Of a stretch of DNA of 64,000 nucleotides, positions 10,599 through 22,139 are shown piece by piece (the stretch's first letter is position 1; every line of letters starts with the position of its first letter). Source of the stretch: Smallanthus sonchifolius (Eukaryota > Streptophyta > Magnoliopsida > Asterales > Asteraceae); the NCBI GenBank assembly GCA_023525975.1, contig CM042042.1, positions 7,385,501 to 7,449,500 on the forward strand. Direction: 5' to 3'. Made by a program: the position numbers and the translations under genes. The notes beneath the pieces are model-generated. The model was given only the letters and a program-made list of their open reading frames with translations, made no database searches and was not told the DNA's origin.

Positions 10599-12984
10599 CT
10601 ATTGATTCTTCTTGATCTTAGAAGCTGTGAAAGTTGTCTTACGATCTTGGTTGGATGCTCTTATTATAAACAGAAGTGTTTCTACAAGCATGCCCCCAAC
10701 CAATCCAAGGATGCCTCCAGCAGCATGCTGAAAATGAATCACGACGAAACATTTTTTATTTATTTTAATGGCATCATGTAGTTTTGTATGGCGCCTGGAT
10801 ATAAGAGAAATTTGTGATGGTTAAATAAGTAGTACCATTACTGGATTATGTCCAAACAATGCTCTGAACGTATAATATCCAACCAAATAGCCTGTAAACA
10901 TTGTAAGCGCGACATGTAGACCTGATAAAGTTCAAGATCAATGTTAGATGCAGAGAATATGTGAAAAACTAATTTAAGATTATATTACTTATTCAGCAAT
11001 TGCACTTCATGTTTTTACTACTTGCTCACAAGCATCATCTTTCTATTAAAAAACTGATGTTTCTTGAGCATTTTGTTCTTAATGAGTATTAACAAGAACA
11101 AACTCATCAAGCCACCATCATTTATGAAAAAAAAAAAGATTCATGCAAAACTTGTTTGAGGTATGATGATATGAATAATTTCCACAGTGTGCATTGCCAA
11201 AAGATATTTTACTCATAAAACAAAGGTCAAATGCTCAAATACATCTTTTTCCTCAATCCTCATTCGCCCTTTTCAATATTCATAAAGATACTCTAATTAT
11301 ATTCAAGTTGTTTGTCTATTCCATTAACATTAGAGGTGACAAAAATGGATTAGTAGGGGAATATGACATAACGGGTCAGTTCAAAACGGGTAGATTTTTA
11401 GTGTGGGTCAAAACAGGTTGGGTCAGTTATGTTTCTTGGATTTTTTACATAACTAACATGTTAACCTTGATTACAGAAAATATATTAAAAAAATAACCTT
11501 TATAATGAAATGATTTAGTAGGCTTTATGTATTTTGCATACACTTTAGAATCCTGACCCATTCTCATCTTAGCTAAACAATTTTGTCCATCTGAATCAAA
11601 ATTATATCCCAAATCAACACATTCCTCATAAAATGAGTCAAAATTGCCACCTCTAATGCACACCCAAATTTCAATGTTTTCAAAACCCAGAAATCTTCGG
11701 TATCAAAGACCGTATATCAGAGCACGAATTCACTACTTTCTACAAATGCAAATCAATCAAAGGGTGTCTTCTCTTATAAGAAATGAAAAAAACAAAGACA
11801 TAACCACCAAAAAAAACTCACCAAATCCTATTTGATCCTTGTATGACGAAAACGGCTCACTTTCATCCCTTCTTGGTGTAATATCCTTCACCAGCTCCTT
11901 GTACGCTTTCCTCTCTGCCACTTCCTCGAATTTCCTGAGCCTTGCTTTCAACTCCTCACTCTACGGATACAAACAAATAAACGAGGATGTAAATCGTCTA
12001 TAGTTGTTTTCCATAATCATATAATCAAGCTTTAGGGGCGTTTGGACATGCATTTCAAAACCATTATTGCAATCAATAATCAAGATGGTTATGTGATTTT
12101 GCATTTACTTCAATAACCAATTTTCTTACCATCTACAATGTTTTAAAAAGCGAGAAGCGCACCGCTTTTCATACGTGAAGTGCAAAGTGCTTATATAATT
12201 TTTTTATACATCCCATAGGATTTTAGCACCCCCTTATCCAAAATTTAGCTATAAATCAGCTTTTATAAATGACTTAATATATAAATTACCTACATGAGGT
12301 GCGCGCCTCACCTGCGCTTTTGTACAGCTCACGCCTTGGCTATATAAAAGCGACCTGACCTGCGCCTGAGGTCGCCTCGCGCCTAGGTGTTTTTAAAACC
12401 AATACAACTACTGCTTAGCCAAACATGATCATTTTGCCTAACACTAACTGATTTCTGGAGCCCTAATCGCAATGATGACCTCATAAACACAATCCAAAGT
12501 TTTATGCAGCTATGTACATCAAATTCTACTTATGGAATGATCTGATGTTAAAACAACAACAGCAGTACACATTAGTTCTATTCTAGCTAAGTTTGATTTC
12601 AATAATTCAACACTTTAACGAAGAATTGAATAATTATTCGGAATTTTATTATCTGAGATTAAAGTAAATTCAAAATAAGTGAGAATCAGTTACCTTCTCG
12701 CGAGGTTGGGGACTGTTGAGGACGAATTGTGACCCGGTCAGAAGAGCACGGAGATCGGGTCGGGTTGACGGATCGGATGCGATCCAAATGGAGCGGAGAG
12801 ATCTGTAGGGCACGGAAGAGGGCTGGTGCGATAGTGATGAAGCGATTTGACAGAGGTCTGGGGAGAGGTGAGTGTTGTTGGCGGATGTAGAAAGAAACGA
12901 CTGGAGGATTTCTGTTTTAGAGATGATCAGCCCGGCGCCGGCGGTGGCGGTGGTTGGGCTTGGAGAAACCTCTTGGTTGTTCAT
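10599..12984 (-). CDS. VMA12: VMA12/TMEM199-like V-ATPase assembly factor, four exons
   Basis: Rebuilt by hand on the minus strand: exon 1 12984-12694 (97 codons), exon 2 11960-11822, exon 3 10921-10836, exon 4 10727-10599, all with GT-AG borders and compatible phases, giving 645 nt (214 aa). Exon 2 encodes the conserved LR.FEEVAERKAYKELVKDI and SSYKDQIGFG blocks. Exons 3 and 4 encode two membrane segments (VALTMFTGYLVGYYTFRALF, about 147-166, and GGILGLVGGMLVETLLFIIR, about 176-195). The last four residues are KKNQ, a KKXX-type ER retrieval signal. Vma12/TMEM199 proteins act in the ER membrane during assembly of the V0 sector of the vacuolar H+-ATPase. Exon 1 is a family-variable N-terminus. 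MITEs sit in introns 1 and 2, and a Mutator-like foldback lies 120 bp upstream of the ATG. Family assignment is from remembered motifs; the exon structure is seen directly. Confidence 0.85.
11331..11655. mobile_element. hAT-like MITE in VMA12 intron 2
   Basis: Terminal inverted repeats TAGAGGTGACAAAAATGG (start) and AAAATTGCCACCTCTA (end), 325 bp, with CGGGTCA/AACGGGT subterminal words typical of hAT MITEs. Flanks ATTAACAT and ATGCACAC match at 5 of 8 positions, so an 8-bp target duplication is possible but decayed. Confidence 0.65.
12140..12399. mobile_element. GCGCCTAGG-type MITE-like repeat in VMA12 intron 1
   Basis: Inverted ends GTTTTAAAAAGCGAGAAGCGC and GCGCCTAGGTGTTTTTAAAAC bracket 260 bp rich in GCGC and ACCTGCGC words. 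It resembles the repeats at 8132 and 8716. Confidence 0.5.
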
Positions 12985-13103
12985 CGTAACGTGAGATTGG
13001 ACAGTGTTGTTGATTGGGTTAAGTTAACTAGGATTGTGTAATATTTGTTAAGATTTTTTTTCTAAAAAAAATATTAGTTGTTATAACATGTGATATGTAT
13101 GAT

Positions 13104-13596
13104 GGGGAATGTTTTACTAAAAAGTGGTTTTTCGCTAAAAAACGCTAATAAATGGGTCAAACGAACTCCAATTGAGCTCATTCAAACGGCGTTGGAACCG
13201 TCTAATCGAACTCTAATCCGGACCCAAAAACCTAAACCCCCTCCACCCGCAACCCCAAAAACCTAAACCCCTCCAACACCACCTTGAAAAGCCTAAAACT
13301 ACCACCCCACCCCCCCAAAACCTAACCCCCCACCCCACCCCCAAAAAACCTAAACACACCCTCTAAAAAAAACCTAAACCCTAAAAGCTAAACTATAAGG
13401 CTAAAACCCTAAAATTCAAATGTAAAATCTAAACCTTAAAAGCTAAACCCTAAAAGCTAAGATGGTAGAGTTCGACGAGACGGTTCCAACGTCGCTGAAA
13501 TGAGCTCAATCGGAATTTGTTTGATATCGTTTCTTAGCGTTTTGGTCATTTCTTATATTTCTTAACGAAAAACCACTTCTTATTTGAACCTCCCCC
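13104..13596. mobile_element. Mutator-like foldback MITE with telomere-like core, upstream of VMA12
   Basis: 493 bp. Imperfect inverted arms of about 120 bp each begin GGGGAATGTT and, inverted, GGGGGAGGTTC, and share AAGTGGTTTTTCG and GACGGTTCCAACG-type blocks. The ends are flanked by TATGTATGAT (13094-13103) and TATGTATTAT (13597-13606), a 10-bp target duplication with one mismatch, in the Mutator size range. The 13240-13460 core is a degenerate run of AAACCTAAACCCC/AAACCCTAAA units resembling plant telomere repeat. It sits 120 bp from the VMA12 start codon. Confidence 0.72.
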
Positions 13597-13606
13597 TATG
13601 TATTAT

Positions 13607-14416
13607 ATCTATTAGGGATGTACACGTTACATTAATAGCTTCTCTGTCAGTCAAAAAAATATAATTTTATTGTTGGCGAAAAAAGGTAATACGATCTATA
13701 CTTGTGTTAATGTATTGTTAAGATGGGGTTGTGTACCGATAAAACTGTACAGCAAGTTTAAAACAAGATACATAAAGGAAGCTTATTTTAAATTTATATT
13801 TACTTAAACATTTTTGTTGTTTTAAGTCATATAATACTCTAACATGTGTTATTAAAAGTTTGTAATCTAACGAATGATAGATAACCTTTTAATTTAATAT
13901 TGACGAAATCACCGATGATGGATAGAGTTGCCTAGACTTTACATCTTTACAACAAACAACAAAGATGATTTAACTAAGTAGACAACAAAGATGGTGTAAA
14001 TTGTGGATTGATTTGTAGGTTTTGACGGTCAAATTCGAGCATTTTGGCGAGGGCTTGAGATAATGTGTTTTGATTCATTGATTTAATAATCAATTGATCA
14101 TACATGTTAGTGTAACGTTATTGTTGCTATTATGTGCTAGATTTGTGTAAGTTATGATATTGAAGTTGTAAACATTTGGCATTGTATGAAAATGTTGAGG
14201 TCATATAGGAATACGTTAAGAAACCTTGAAATATTGATCTACGAAATTTATTAAAGATCATACAAAAGCTCAACCAACAATGTTGTAATGTTGTAGCATC
14301 CTCATAATATTAAGGTTTTTGTTATTGAACCGATAATTTTAACAATCTAAATTAATTTAGAGGAGGGTGAATGCGTGTATTAATTTATTGGTTTTCAAAA
14401 AATTCTTTTAAGTATA
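13607..14416. other. AT-rich spacer, no gene seen
   Basis: No coding signature on either strand and no clear repeat termini. Confidence 0.6.
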
Positions 14417-14910
14417 TCTTACTACTCTAATAAATGAAAATCTCTTTAGAACACGTGTCACTCTCTGGTTACTCCTCATCTTTATTTTTCCGCCTCTCTC
14501 CTATTAAATATTAGATTTTCTATTTCTTTCTGCTATTAAATAATAATCTTTCTATTAATAAATCTAATTACGAATACTTATTATTTAAGTATAAATAGTT
14601 ATTATATCATAAATCAAATGAACTAATATTTATCAATTAAATTAAAAAATTAATACTCAGTTGAAAAAAAAATGTTTTAAAAAATAACATAACAGACCTT
14701 ATAACTGTTACGACAAATTACATTTTTTAAAAACATATTTTGACAAATGTGTTTGTTAACAAATTACATTATATTTTATTTAACCGATGTAATATACTGG
14801 TTTATTCAACCGGTGTATTACACGTGGTTTTTAAAAATATAAAATTTTTATTACTAAATATATAACATTTTCTTTATTTAACTGGTGTAATAAACCGAAT
14901 TTTAACCTAG
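14417..14910 (+). mobile_element. Helitron-like nonautonomous element, plus orientation
   Basis: Begins TCTTACTACTCTAATAAATG, continues ACACGTGTCACTCTCTGG, Y-rich, AT-rich, then GGTGTAATAAACCG (decayed hairpin) and TTTTAACCTAG, followed by host T. 494 bp, co-linear with copies at 1950 and 41966. Confidence 0.68.
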
Positions 14911-16658
14911 TTAGCTAGTAAATAAACACAAGTATAAGAAATTTTATGTCCAAATCAAATGATAGTCAATTAGTGTCTCTCACAATTTCCTATTTCCCTT
15001 GAGCGTGGAAGTATTCATGCGTATCTTCCTTCTAGACTATGGTATATTCATGAGAGTTTTTTTTCATCTTCACAAATCAAATAGTCAATTTTGTTGAAAG
15101 TGTAAGGCCAACTACTAGTTGGTTATTTATTTTGTTTCGGTTAGCATGCTTTTATGTAACGCATATTCGTTGGTTATTTGTTTGATATTCGTTGGTTATT
15201 TATTTGTTTCGGCCAGGGCCGCAGCTCCTTGAAACCCGCTAGGGGATGACATTCCGATGACATTCCTATGACGTTGCTAACTAGGAGCGTTGCCCCCCAG
15301 CCCCATGTTGTTTAGTGGTTTCATTCTTTTGATACAAAAGGCGTCTTTAACAATAGAAATTATAAGATCATCAAACAAATGTGCACTCCACACTTACCAA
15401 CTTGTTTGATGTATCATTATAACTTCTCATTTGATCATTAAGTTAATCTAATTATACAAAATAGATAGATGACACTAAAATCGCCAACATTTTATAAAGT
15501 TGTTGTCACATCATTATTTTTTTTTAGAAAATATAAATAGAAATCAAATTAATCAACATTAAACATGTTTCTGGCTATCAAGTGTATTAAGAATCTTTTT
15601 ACTAAAATCGTCAACATTTTCAGTTTACTCTAAATATAAACCTAAAAGTTCATAATTTATATAACAATCATGTCATTTTAAGTATTTTTACATTTCGAAT
15701 CTATTAACAAATGTATCAACCAAACATAATATAGATTTTCAAATAAATCCTTCAAATTTTAATTCAAATTTCAAAACATTTCACGAACAAAACATTCTCA
15801 TAAATTCTTAGGTCAATTCGACACATAGGTATGATATTGTAGTGAAATTGTTGGGAAACTACTCCCAAACCATATCCTATTTGTTTGACTTTCTAAAGAG
15901 AGTCCAAATCATGGAGGGTCATCTATCTTATATGGTCCAAACTATAAACCAATAAAAGTCAACACTATCTTCTCTCCGTTCAATTCAAAGAAATTGCATG
16001 GTTGACTTCTCAATAGAATGTTTCTAATTCTTCTATGTGCAATAATTGGGTGTTTTTTTAACACAAATTTACTAATACAAATCTTATTTGTGTAAAAGAG
16101 TAAACATAAATTTACTTTTTATCCTTGATGATAATGATGATGAAAATAACCTTTTTAGTATTGTTTTATAGCTCCGAATTTACATTAAAACATCTAACCA
16201 AAAAAACACATTTCTTTATTTTCTTTTTATACCATCTTTTTCTTTTGAACGGCTGAAATTTTTTTCATTAAAACAAGCCAGCGAAAAGCTGGACAAAAAC
16301 AAAACATTACATTTCTCCTATCGTAAACATCATCAAAATGACAAAACAAAACACACCATGCTAAACATTACATTTATATTTATATCACCTATCTAATCAT
16401 TGTGATCAATTGTGTTTCATTATACTTTTATCCAACTTATTTTCACTTAAAAGTATAAAATTATTAGTATTTGTTTAGAGATCACACATACAAAACCATA
16501 TTACTACACTTGTGAAATTTTCACATGTTTTGTAACAACATTAGTTTATTCATGTTTAATCACATAACTTTATGGGTCTTAAATTGGTGGTTTTGTTTGA
16601 TTTATTTTTTTCCTTTGGGTTAAAATATTTATCTAGTTAGTTATTGCACAATATTTCC
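14911..16658. other. AT-rich spacer, no gene seen
   Basis: A short GC-richer patch at about 15210-15310 (GGCCAGGGCCGCAGCTCC ... GCCCCCCAGCCCC) may be a retroelement scrap. Otherwise nothing supportable. Confidence 0.5.
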
Positions 16659-16854
16659 TAGGCCTGGCAAACTGGGCGGGTCGGGCGGGTTTGGGTCACG
16701 GGTCATAACGGGTTTGGGTCAGAATGGGTTCGGGTCAATATGAGTTAGGAGCAAAATAACTTCGGATCAAAACGGATTTGGAGCAAAATTAGTCCGGGTC
16801 AAAACGGGTTGTTTTAAAAAAAAAAACTATCAATTGGGTTCGAGTCCAAATGAC
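16659..16854 (+). mobile_element. 5' end of a hAT-like MITE, right end lost in minisatellite
   Basis: Starts TAGGCCTGGCAAACTGGGCG, a typical hAT MITE terminus, followed by GGGTCAAAACGGG-type repeats. No matching right terminus was found before the C-rich array. Confidence 0.5.
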
Positions 16855-17342
16855 ATCGCCACCACCGCCGCCACCCACACCACCCCTACCCCACCCCCAA
16901 CCCACCCCTACTCGTCACACCCCACCACGCCGCCATCGCCCGATCGCGGCCACCCACCTACCCCCGTCACACCCAAACCCCACCCACCCTACCCCATTCC
17001 ACCCAACCCTACCCCACCCCCACCCACCCCACCCCACCCTAACCCCCCTCCCCACCCACCACACCCCTCCATGCCGCCATCGCAAGATCGTCCCCACCCA
17101 CCCCACCCCACCCCCACCCTACCCCACCCCACCCACCACACCACGCCATCTCAAGATCGTCGCCACCCACCCCACCCTCACCCACCCACCCTACCCCGCC
17201 CACCACACCCCGCCATGCTGCCATCGCAAGATCGTCCCCACCGACCCCACCCTACCCCACCCCACCCACCACACCACGCCATCGCAAGATCGTCGCCACC
17301 CACCCCACCCTCACCCACCCACCTTACCCCACCCCCACAAAT
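16855..17342. repeat. C-rich minisatellite, G-quadruplex-prone on minus strand
   Basis: About 490 bp built from CCACCCCACC-like runs punctuated by CGCCATCGCAAGATCGTC-type blocks at about 16930, 17073, 17146, 17219 and 17281. Spacing is near 73 bp, with alternating spacer types suggesting a dimeric higher-order unit. Long open frames in all forward frames and several reverse frames encode only proline/histidine or glycine/tryptophan runs, so they are not genes. The reverse strand has many GGGG runs. Confidence 0.85.
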
Positions 17343-17640
17343 CATAATATTATAAAAATCATAGATAATATACACATACATGCCTTTCTAATCCTCATAA
17401 AAAGGAAAAACATATTACATCACGGCCAAATTCTGAAAAGTTAGACTGAGCTAGTTTCCGAGCATGTAACGTTACAAAGATCTGATGGTGCTATCGTTGC
17501 AGTGGTGGGATTGCTGGGCTTGGCCTGATGATTACATTCATAACTCCGTGTGCAGTTTACTATTGACATGGGAAACAAAAAGTCAAAAACCTAAATCTAG
17601 ATTTGTAACTAGAAAACACAAAATTATGAATAGTTGTTAC

Positions 17641-18856
17641 CTCAAAGTAGGATTTGAAGTTTAGACACAAAAGGAAAGGCCTAAGAAACGAGGCTCGTTG
17701 ACTACCAGCAAGCGAGCTGCTACACAATATTGCGTAGAACGAATTGGACTTCTTTATGAATCCTACAAAATAATTATAACAAACCAACCTACCTTAATGC
17801 CAAATGCTAAAAAAGGTACTAAGTTTCAAAAGCTCAGTTGGTGACTACAACCAAAATATAAAGTAGAACTGTAGAAGACACTACTTTGTCATTCAGACTT
17901 ACTTTCCCTACCTTTTAGTTCTTTTGTAATAATTATCCTTAACCACTTAGATTTCATTACAAAAAATATACTATTTCAATAATGTTTGTTTTTTCTAATA
18001 GGAGTATTCAAGAGTTTGTATGCTTAAAAATGCACTTTTAAGTGACTTTTGACCCATTTGACATGTTTCACTTTAAGCTAATTCTACTGATTTTACCTGG
18101 TTCACTCATGGAGGTTGGAATATAAGATAGATGACAGATTCATAAGTAAATGGGTTAAATTACCACCTCTACTATCATTATTAAAATTACCTCAGTTATA
18201 CGTTCAAGTTCATTGGTGCTTGCATCGGTTTCCTGGTTCTCTATCTTCCAGCAGAACAGCAAGCAAAGCTTCATGATTCCATCCAATATCCTTGATACTG
18301 AACCAATATCCAGAAACGATTTGTGATATCAAAGCTGACAAGTATCTGCACCAAAAAAGACCAATTTTTCGTATTCCATAACAACTTTCAAGGTAAGAAA
18401 AAAAAATAACTACTCACTCTTGATGGAACTCTACCAACTCAGCGAAATCACATGACTCTTCTATATGAGTTTGTAATATATTCCATTGAGATTCTATCAC
18501 ATCCACCTAGAAAACACATGTGACAGTACAGATAAGCATTTTTACTAACATTAATATTTTTCTATAAATTATTATTTTAGTAAATTACTGTTTTATGTTC
18601 TATAAATGACTATTCCTTAGAAAATATACCCTTTTATTATAATATAGTTGAAGTTTTAATGAGCTTCACTTTGCTTAGTTTGTTATTTGTATAATATACT
18701 GGAATGTAAGGTCCATTCCATAACCATGCCAACTCCATTACCTCGTTCATTCCACTCAACCAAACAGACCCTCATGAGAGTTTATATCGTACCTGGATAT
18801 ATAACTGCAGATTTCTAATCAAGAATGCCGTATGCTCTCTAACCCGCCACATAGAT
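17641..18856 (-). pseudogene. Gamma-tubulin complex component 4-like (GCP4) fragment, frameshifted
   Basis: Four GCP4-type exons keep their splice sites: A 18855-18793 (SMWRVREHTAFLIRNLQLYI), B 18506-18418 (VDVIESQWNILQTHIEES...), C 18345-18191 and D 17762-17641 (KKSNSFYAIL...LAGSQRASFLRPFLL). These match the C-terminal quarter of GCP4, which helps form gamma-tubulin ring complexes for microtubule nucleation. In exon C the frame shifts by one extra base after YLSALISQ, so the continuation (FLDIGSVSRILDGIMKLC) is in another frame. Exon D lacks one base at its start relative to the expected GAG-GA(A)-TTC junction. The conserved N-terminal three quarters are absent upstream. Introns rule out a processed copy; it is a duplicated or captured gene segment. 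Whether a short RNA is still made is unknown. Confidence 0.82.
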
Positions 18857-20886
18857 CTAAAGCATTGGCGTTTATGCTGAGATGTTGAACCAGTTACATG
18901 TACAATAAAGTATCAGTTGATACCTCAAAAATGGTAAATTAAGAAAAGGAAATTACAGTATTGAAAAGATAAATTATATGTATAAAACTAATTATATCAG
19001 GAAATTTACCAGCCCTGCCTTATAATTGGGAGACCTATATCAACCTGTACAAACAAAAAATCATAAAATCTGTGGTTAATCTATATGTGTTAAGAAATGA
19101 ATAAAATCTGATGTTTTTAATTAAGGCATTACGGGAAATGATTGCTTGGCTTTAAGCTACTAACCAGGATCTGTGTAGGGAGCTTCATGTTTACAGAAGA
19201 AGCCGAGGCATTGCCACTCATCACTCTAACATGGAGGATCTAAAGTATACCTGCAATAATTCATATCAATTTGCACGCGTTGTTGCACGTGAACTTAAAA
19301 ACTACCTGTTACAAATTGATGGTAGAGTGTTATTACATGTCATCCTCGATGGAATATTTGAGGAATTATGGGCTTAATGATAATCCTATTAGAATTACTT
19401 CCTTCCTTACTTGTTTTCAGTTCACTTGTAAAATAGCTCATTTGCAGCACTCTTTCTCACCACGCTAAGCAAATGGTCCCTATGAATTCAACGTGTTATT
19501 AAATGCGTTACTACAATATCTGTAAACAAGAGTCATTAATTAAAGAAATCAAGGTGCACAATTCATGAAAATGTTACTTGAAAACTCGATGTCCCTCAAG
19601 AATATCATCACATAATCGATACTAGTGCATCAGCCAATCAGTTCGATCACCTAATGCTTTTGGTACATCACTTTCGTCTTTGCCTATAGCTTTCTAGTAA
19701 CCAGATTTTGTTGCTCTATGTGTGCGAGATCCATTTAGGTAATTGAGATCATGTGGAATAAAAAAGAACCACTCCATAACACACGTAGGAAGGAAAAATT
19801 TATTTGTGATTAACACACTAATCACAAAGTATAATATGATTAAAGAACTCCATTGTTGCTTTAAAGATAAAACAAAGACTCTGCAACAAGATTATAGTCT
19901 GAATGTGTCATGACCTCAAGTATTTATCTTTACATAAAAAGAAAAAAGAGCCCCTAAAGCTTAAATATGAATTAGTTCAAGTGAGCATGAAGGGATTTTC
20001 ATTGAGGCATAAAAACAAACAGTTTGCATGCATTAAAAGCTTCAAATGAAGTTCACCAGGCAATTTCCATGTACCAAATTTGTACAGTTTATCACTGAAT
20101 CACTTCAAATTCCATTTCACGCCCTTCAACATTCCTTTTAAGGTAATAACGAATCTATTCTTCGTCTATTTATCAAGTGAGTGAAAGCGGTACTAGTTGA
20201 CTATATCCTGGTCTAAATTTAAGATAATTAAAGCTACATATCTTAATTATAATGACATTATTGTAACATGAATATATGTAGGCGATTCTGCGGTTACAGG
20301 TGAAGAAGATACAACTGAGTACAGATTGTAGATATTTGAAAGTCGAGATTTGATGTTGGCAGTAGTGCCGTAGTGGTTGACTAGGGTTCTTTGAGATGAA
20401 ATTGAGCGTACAGTGGGTCGTTAATGTCAGTAAATAGCGTGGAAATAAAAAAGAAATAGAATCCTAGATCATAAATCAATCATCGATTAAGAAGATAGAA
20501 TCCTACATCATAGATCAATCAAAATTGAGAAAAAAAAACTAGCAATCGCGTAAAGTAGAAGGTGATACGAACTAAAACACGTGAAGAACACGTCAATTCT
20601 AACAATTAGGGTTTCGAAAACACACAAAAGCGATCAGTGAGTAATCAATCAGCGTTTAGGAAAATAGAATCGTACCTGTGATTTTATTGTAGTGAACGCT
20701 GAAAAAATCAAGGCTATCATCGTAAGACGAACATGGAGATCAGCAATGAAGATTGGAAAGGGAAAGTTTGATTATTATGAAATTAGGAGCAATTCGGGGT
20801 TGGGAGGGAAAGCAATTTTAGGGGGAAGGGAAAGAAATTTAAGTGAATGTTTTAGTAAAGGGTTTGAAGGAGGGAAGGAGGGAAAC
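18857..20886. other. Region upstream of the GCP4 fragment, possible dead gene parts
   Basis: Contains minus-strand splice-like segments: a short ATG-bearing exon near 19164-19232 (MSGNASASSVNMKLPTQIL), one near 19013-19048 (VDIGLPIIRQG) and a donor-like ACAG|GTACGATTC near 20680 preceded by UTR-like sequence. Joined to GCP4 exon A they give an immediate TGA. No protein family was recognised except the NAC relic. Probably remnants of a rearranged locus. Confidence 0.3.
19574..19729 (-). pseudogene. NAC-domain transcription factor relic
   Basis: One minus-strand frame reads RTHRATKSGY*KAIGKDE, then a shortened linker, then GDRTDWLMH*YRL, matching NAC subdomains D and E (RATxxGYWKATGKD and ERTDWVMHEYRL). 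Both stops fall on expected conserved codons: TGG (W) to TAG and GAG (E) to TAG. The VGMKKTLVFYRG segment between them is missing. NAC proteins are plant-specific transcription factors; this is a decayed 52-codon scrap with no flanking NAC exons recognised. Confidence 0.75.
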
Positions 20887-21186
20887 CACCGGCTTTGGTC
20901 CGGCGGTTATGGCAATGAAGATTCAACCTGCCCACGCAGGTTCGAATCCGAGCCAAATCGGGTTTTAGTCCGGAGTGCGTTACGCTAGCGGGGTTTGGCC
21001 CGTGTAGCGGCGCAACTGCTGTCAAGTGGCAGCAGGCTCCATGGTTTCCCAATGAAAGCCTAAGCCTCTCGTTCTGAACCCGCGGGCCCGGTTCAGACAA
21101 CGTAGTGGTCAGGTTGAAGGGTAACGGGTCTCCGATTCGAAGATGCGACTGCCACTTAAAAATGAAAGTCGCCTTTCAAAAAAAAA
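20887..21186 (+). mobile_element. tRNA-derived SINE with perfect 18-bp target duplication
   Basis: 300 bp flanked by identical GGAGGGAAGGAGGGAAAC at 20869-20886 and 21187-21204. A perfect Pol III B box GGTTCGAATCC lies at 20939-20949 with a looser A-box region before it, and the element ends in an A-rich tail. The exact duplication implies a recent insertion. It sits in the UTR/promoter-like region upstream of the GCP4 fragment. Confidence 0.88.
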
Positions 21187-21204
21187 GGAGGGAAGGAGGG
21201 AAAC

Positions 21205-22139
21205 ACGTCGAAGAGGCACACCGAAAATTTCCGTGGCATATATAAATTGCCATTAAAAAAAACCTAAATTACTAAATGTATTAGTTAAACAAGTTTGGCA
21301 TACGTAAAGTGTCATTAAAAACATAAATTAGTGACACAAAAGCTAAATACCATTAAAAGTATGTGTTAAGCAAATATGACATACGTAAAGTGCCATTAAA
21401 AACATAAATTAGTGGCACAAAAGCTAAATGTCATTAAAAGTGTGTGCCACTAAATGGATTTTTTTTTGTAGTGTGACCATGAGTGAAAACCGGTTGCCTC
21501 AATAACAATCCAACATTTGATAACGTCTGACCCTGGCTCTTATTTATTGTCATGGCGAAACAAACCGAGAGTGGAAACTGTTCCACCATAGCTCAATATG
21601 GTTTAATCTGTTCTAGCAACCAATTTGCATTCATCAATTGCTGCATTTTAATTAAGCTTGAGTATAATTTTATTTCTTGATCTTTAATTTAACTTCATTT
21701 TGTACACTTTCATCCTGTTTAACATCTCTTTCTTTAGTAGTTTAGCAAATTTAAAAAATGTGATTCATTTCATCTCACTTTGGTTTCTAGGTCATTGTGT
21801 ATGGTGCTACGTTTTGTGCATTTCAAAATAACATAGTTGAATGTTTTTTTAGTATTAAAATGATTGGTTTTAAGTTTTTGTTGGGTATACTTTTGTGTTT
21901 TAGTTGCGTAACTCTAAACTTGAAATTTGGTTTAACCAAATACTAATATCATTTGGTTTTGATGTGATTGTGTCATTATTTACACATTTTGTTATATTTA
22001 TGATATACAATATACTTTTGCATTTATTTTATAAATAATCTAAACTTTTTTATAATCACTATTTGAAATTCGTTACATAGTTTGGCCCTTATTATAAGTT
22101 TTTATTATTTAATACTAAATTCTAATTACTTCATTATGA
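21205..22139. other. Spacer with small direct repeats, no gene seen
   Basis: Between 21235 and 21455 a short block (GTGGCATATATAAATTGCCA, CATTAAAAACATAAATTAGTG, GCATACGTAAAGTGCC) recurs three times, spaced about 70-110 bp. The rest is AT-rich. Confidence 0.5.

Noticed and set aside
13240..13460. Interstitial telomere array
   Set aside because: Units are irregular (AAACCTAAACCCC, AAACCCTAAA, AAAGCTAAAC) and lie inside a foldback element with a target duplication, so a chromosome-fusion relic is unlikely.
16834..17381. Several 60-173-codon proline-, histidine- or glycine-rich reading frames
   Set aside because: They overlap in many frames on both strands and come from a C-rich minisatellite; no start context, intron or family signature.
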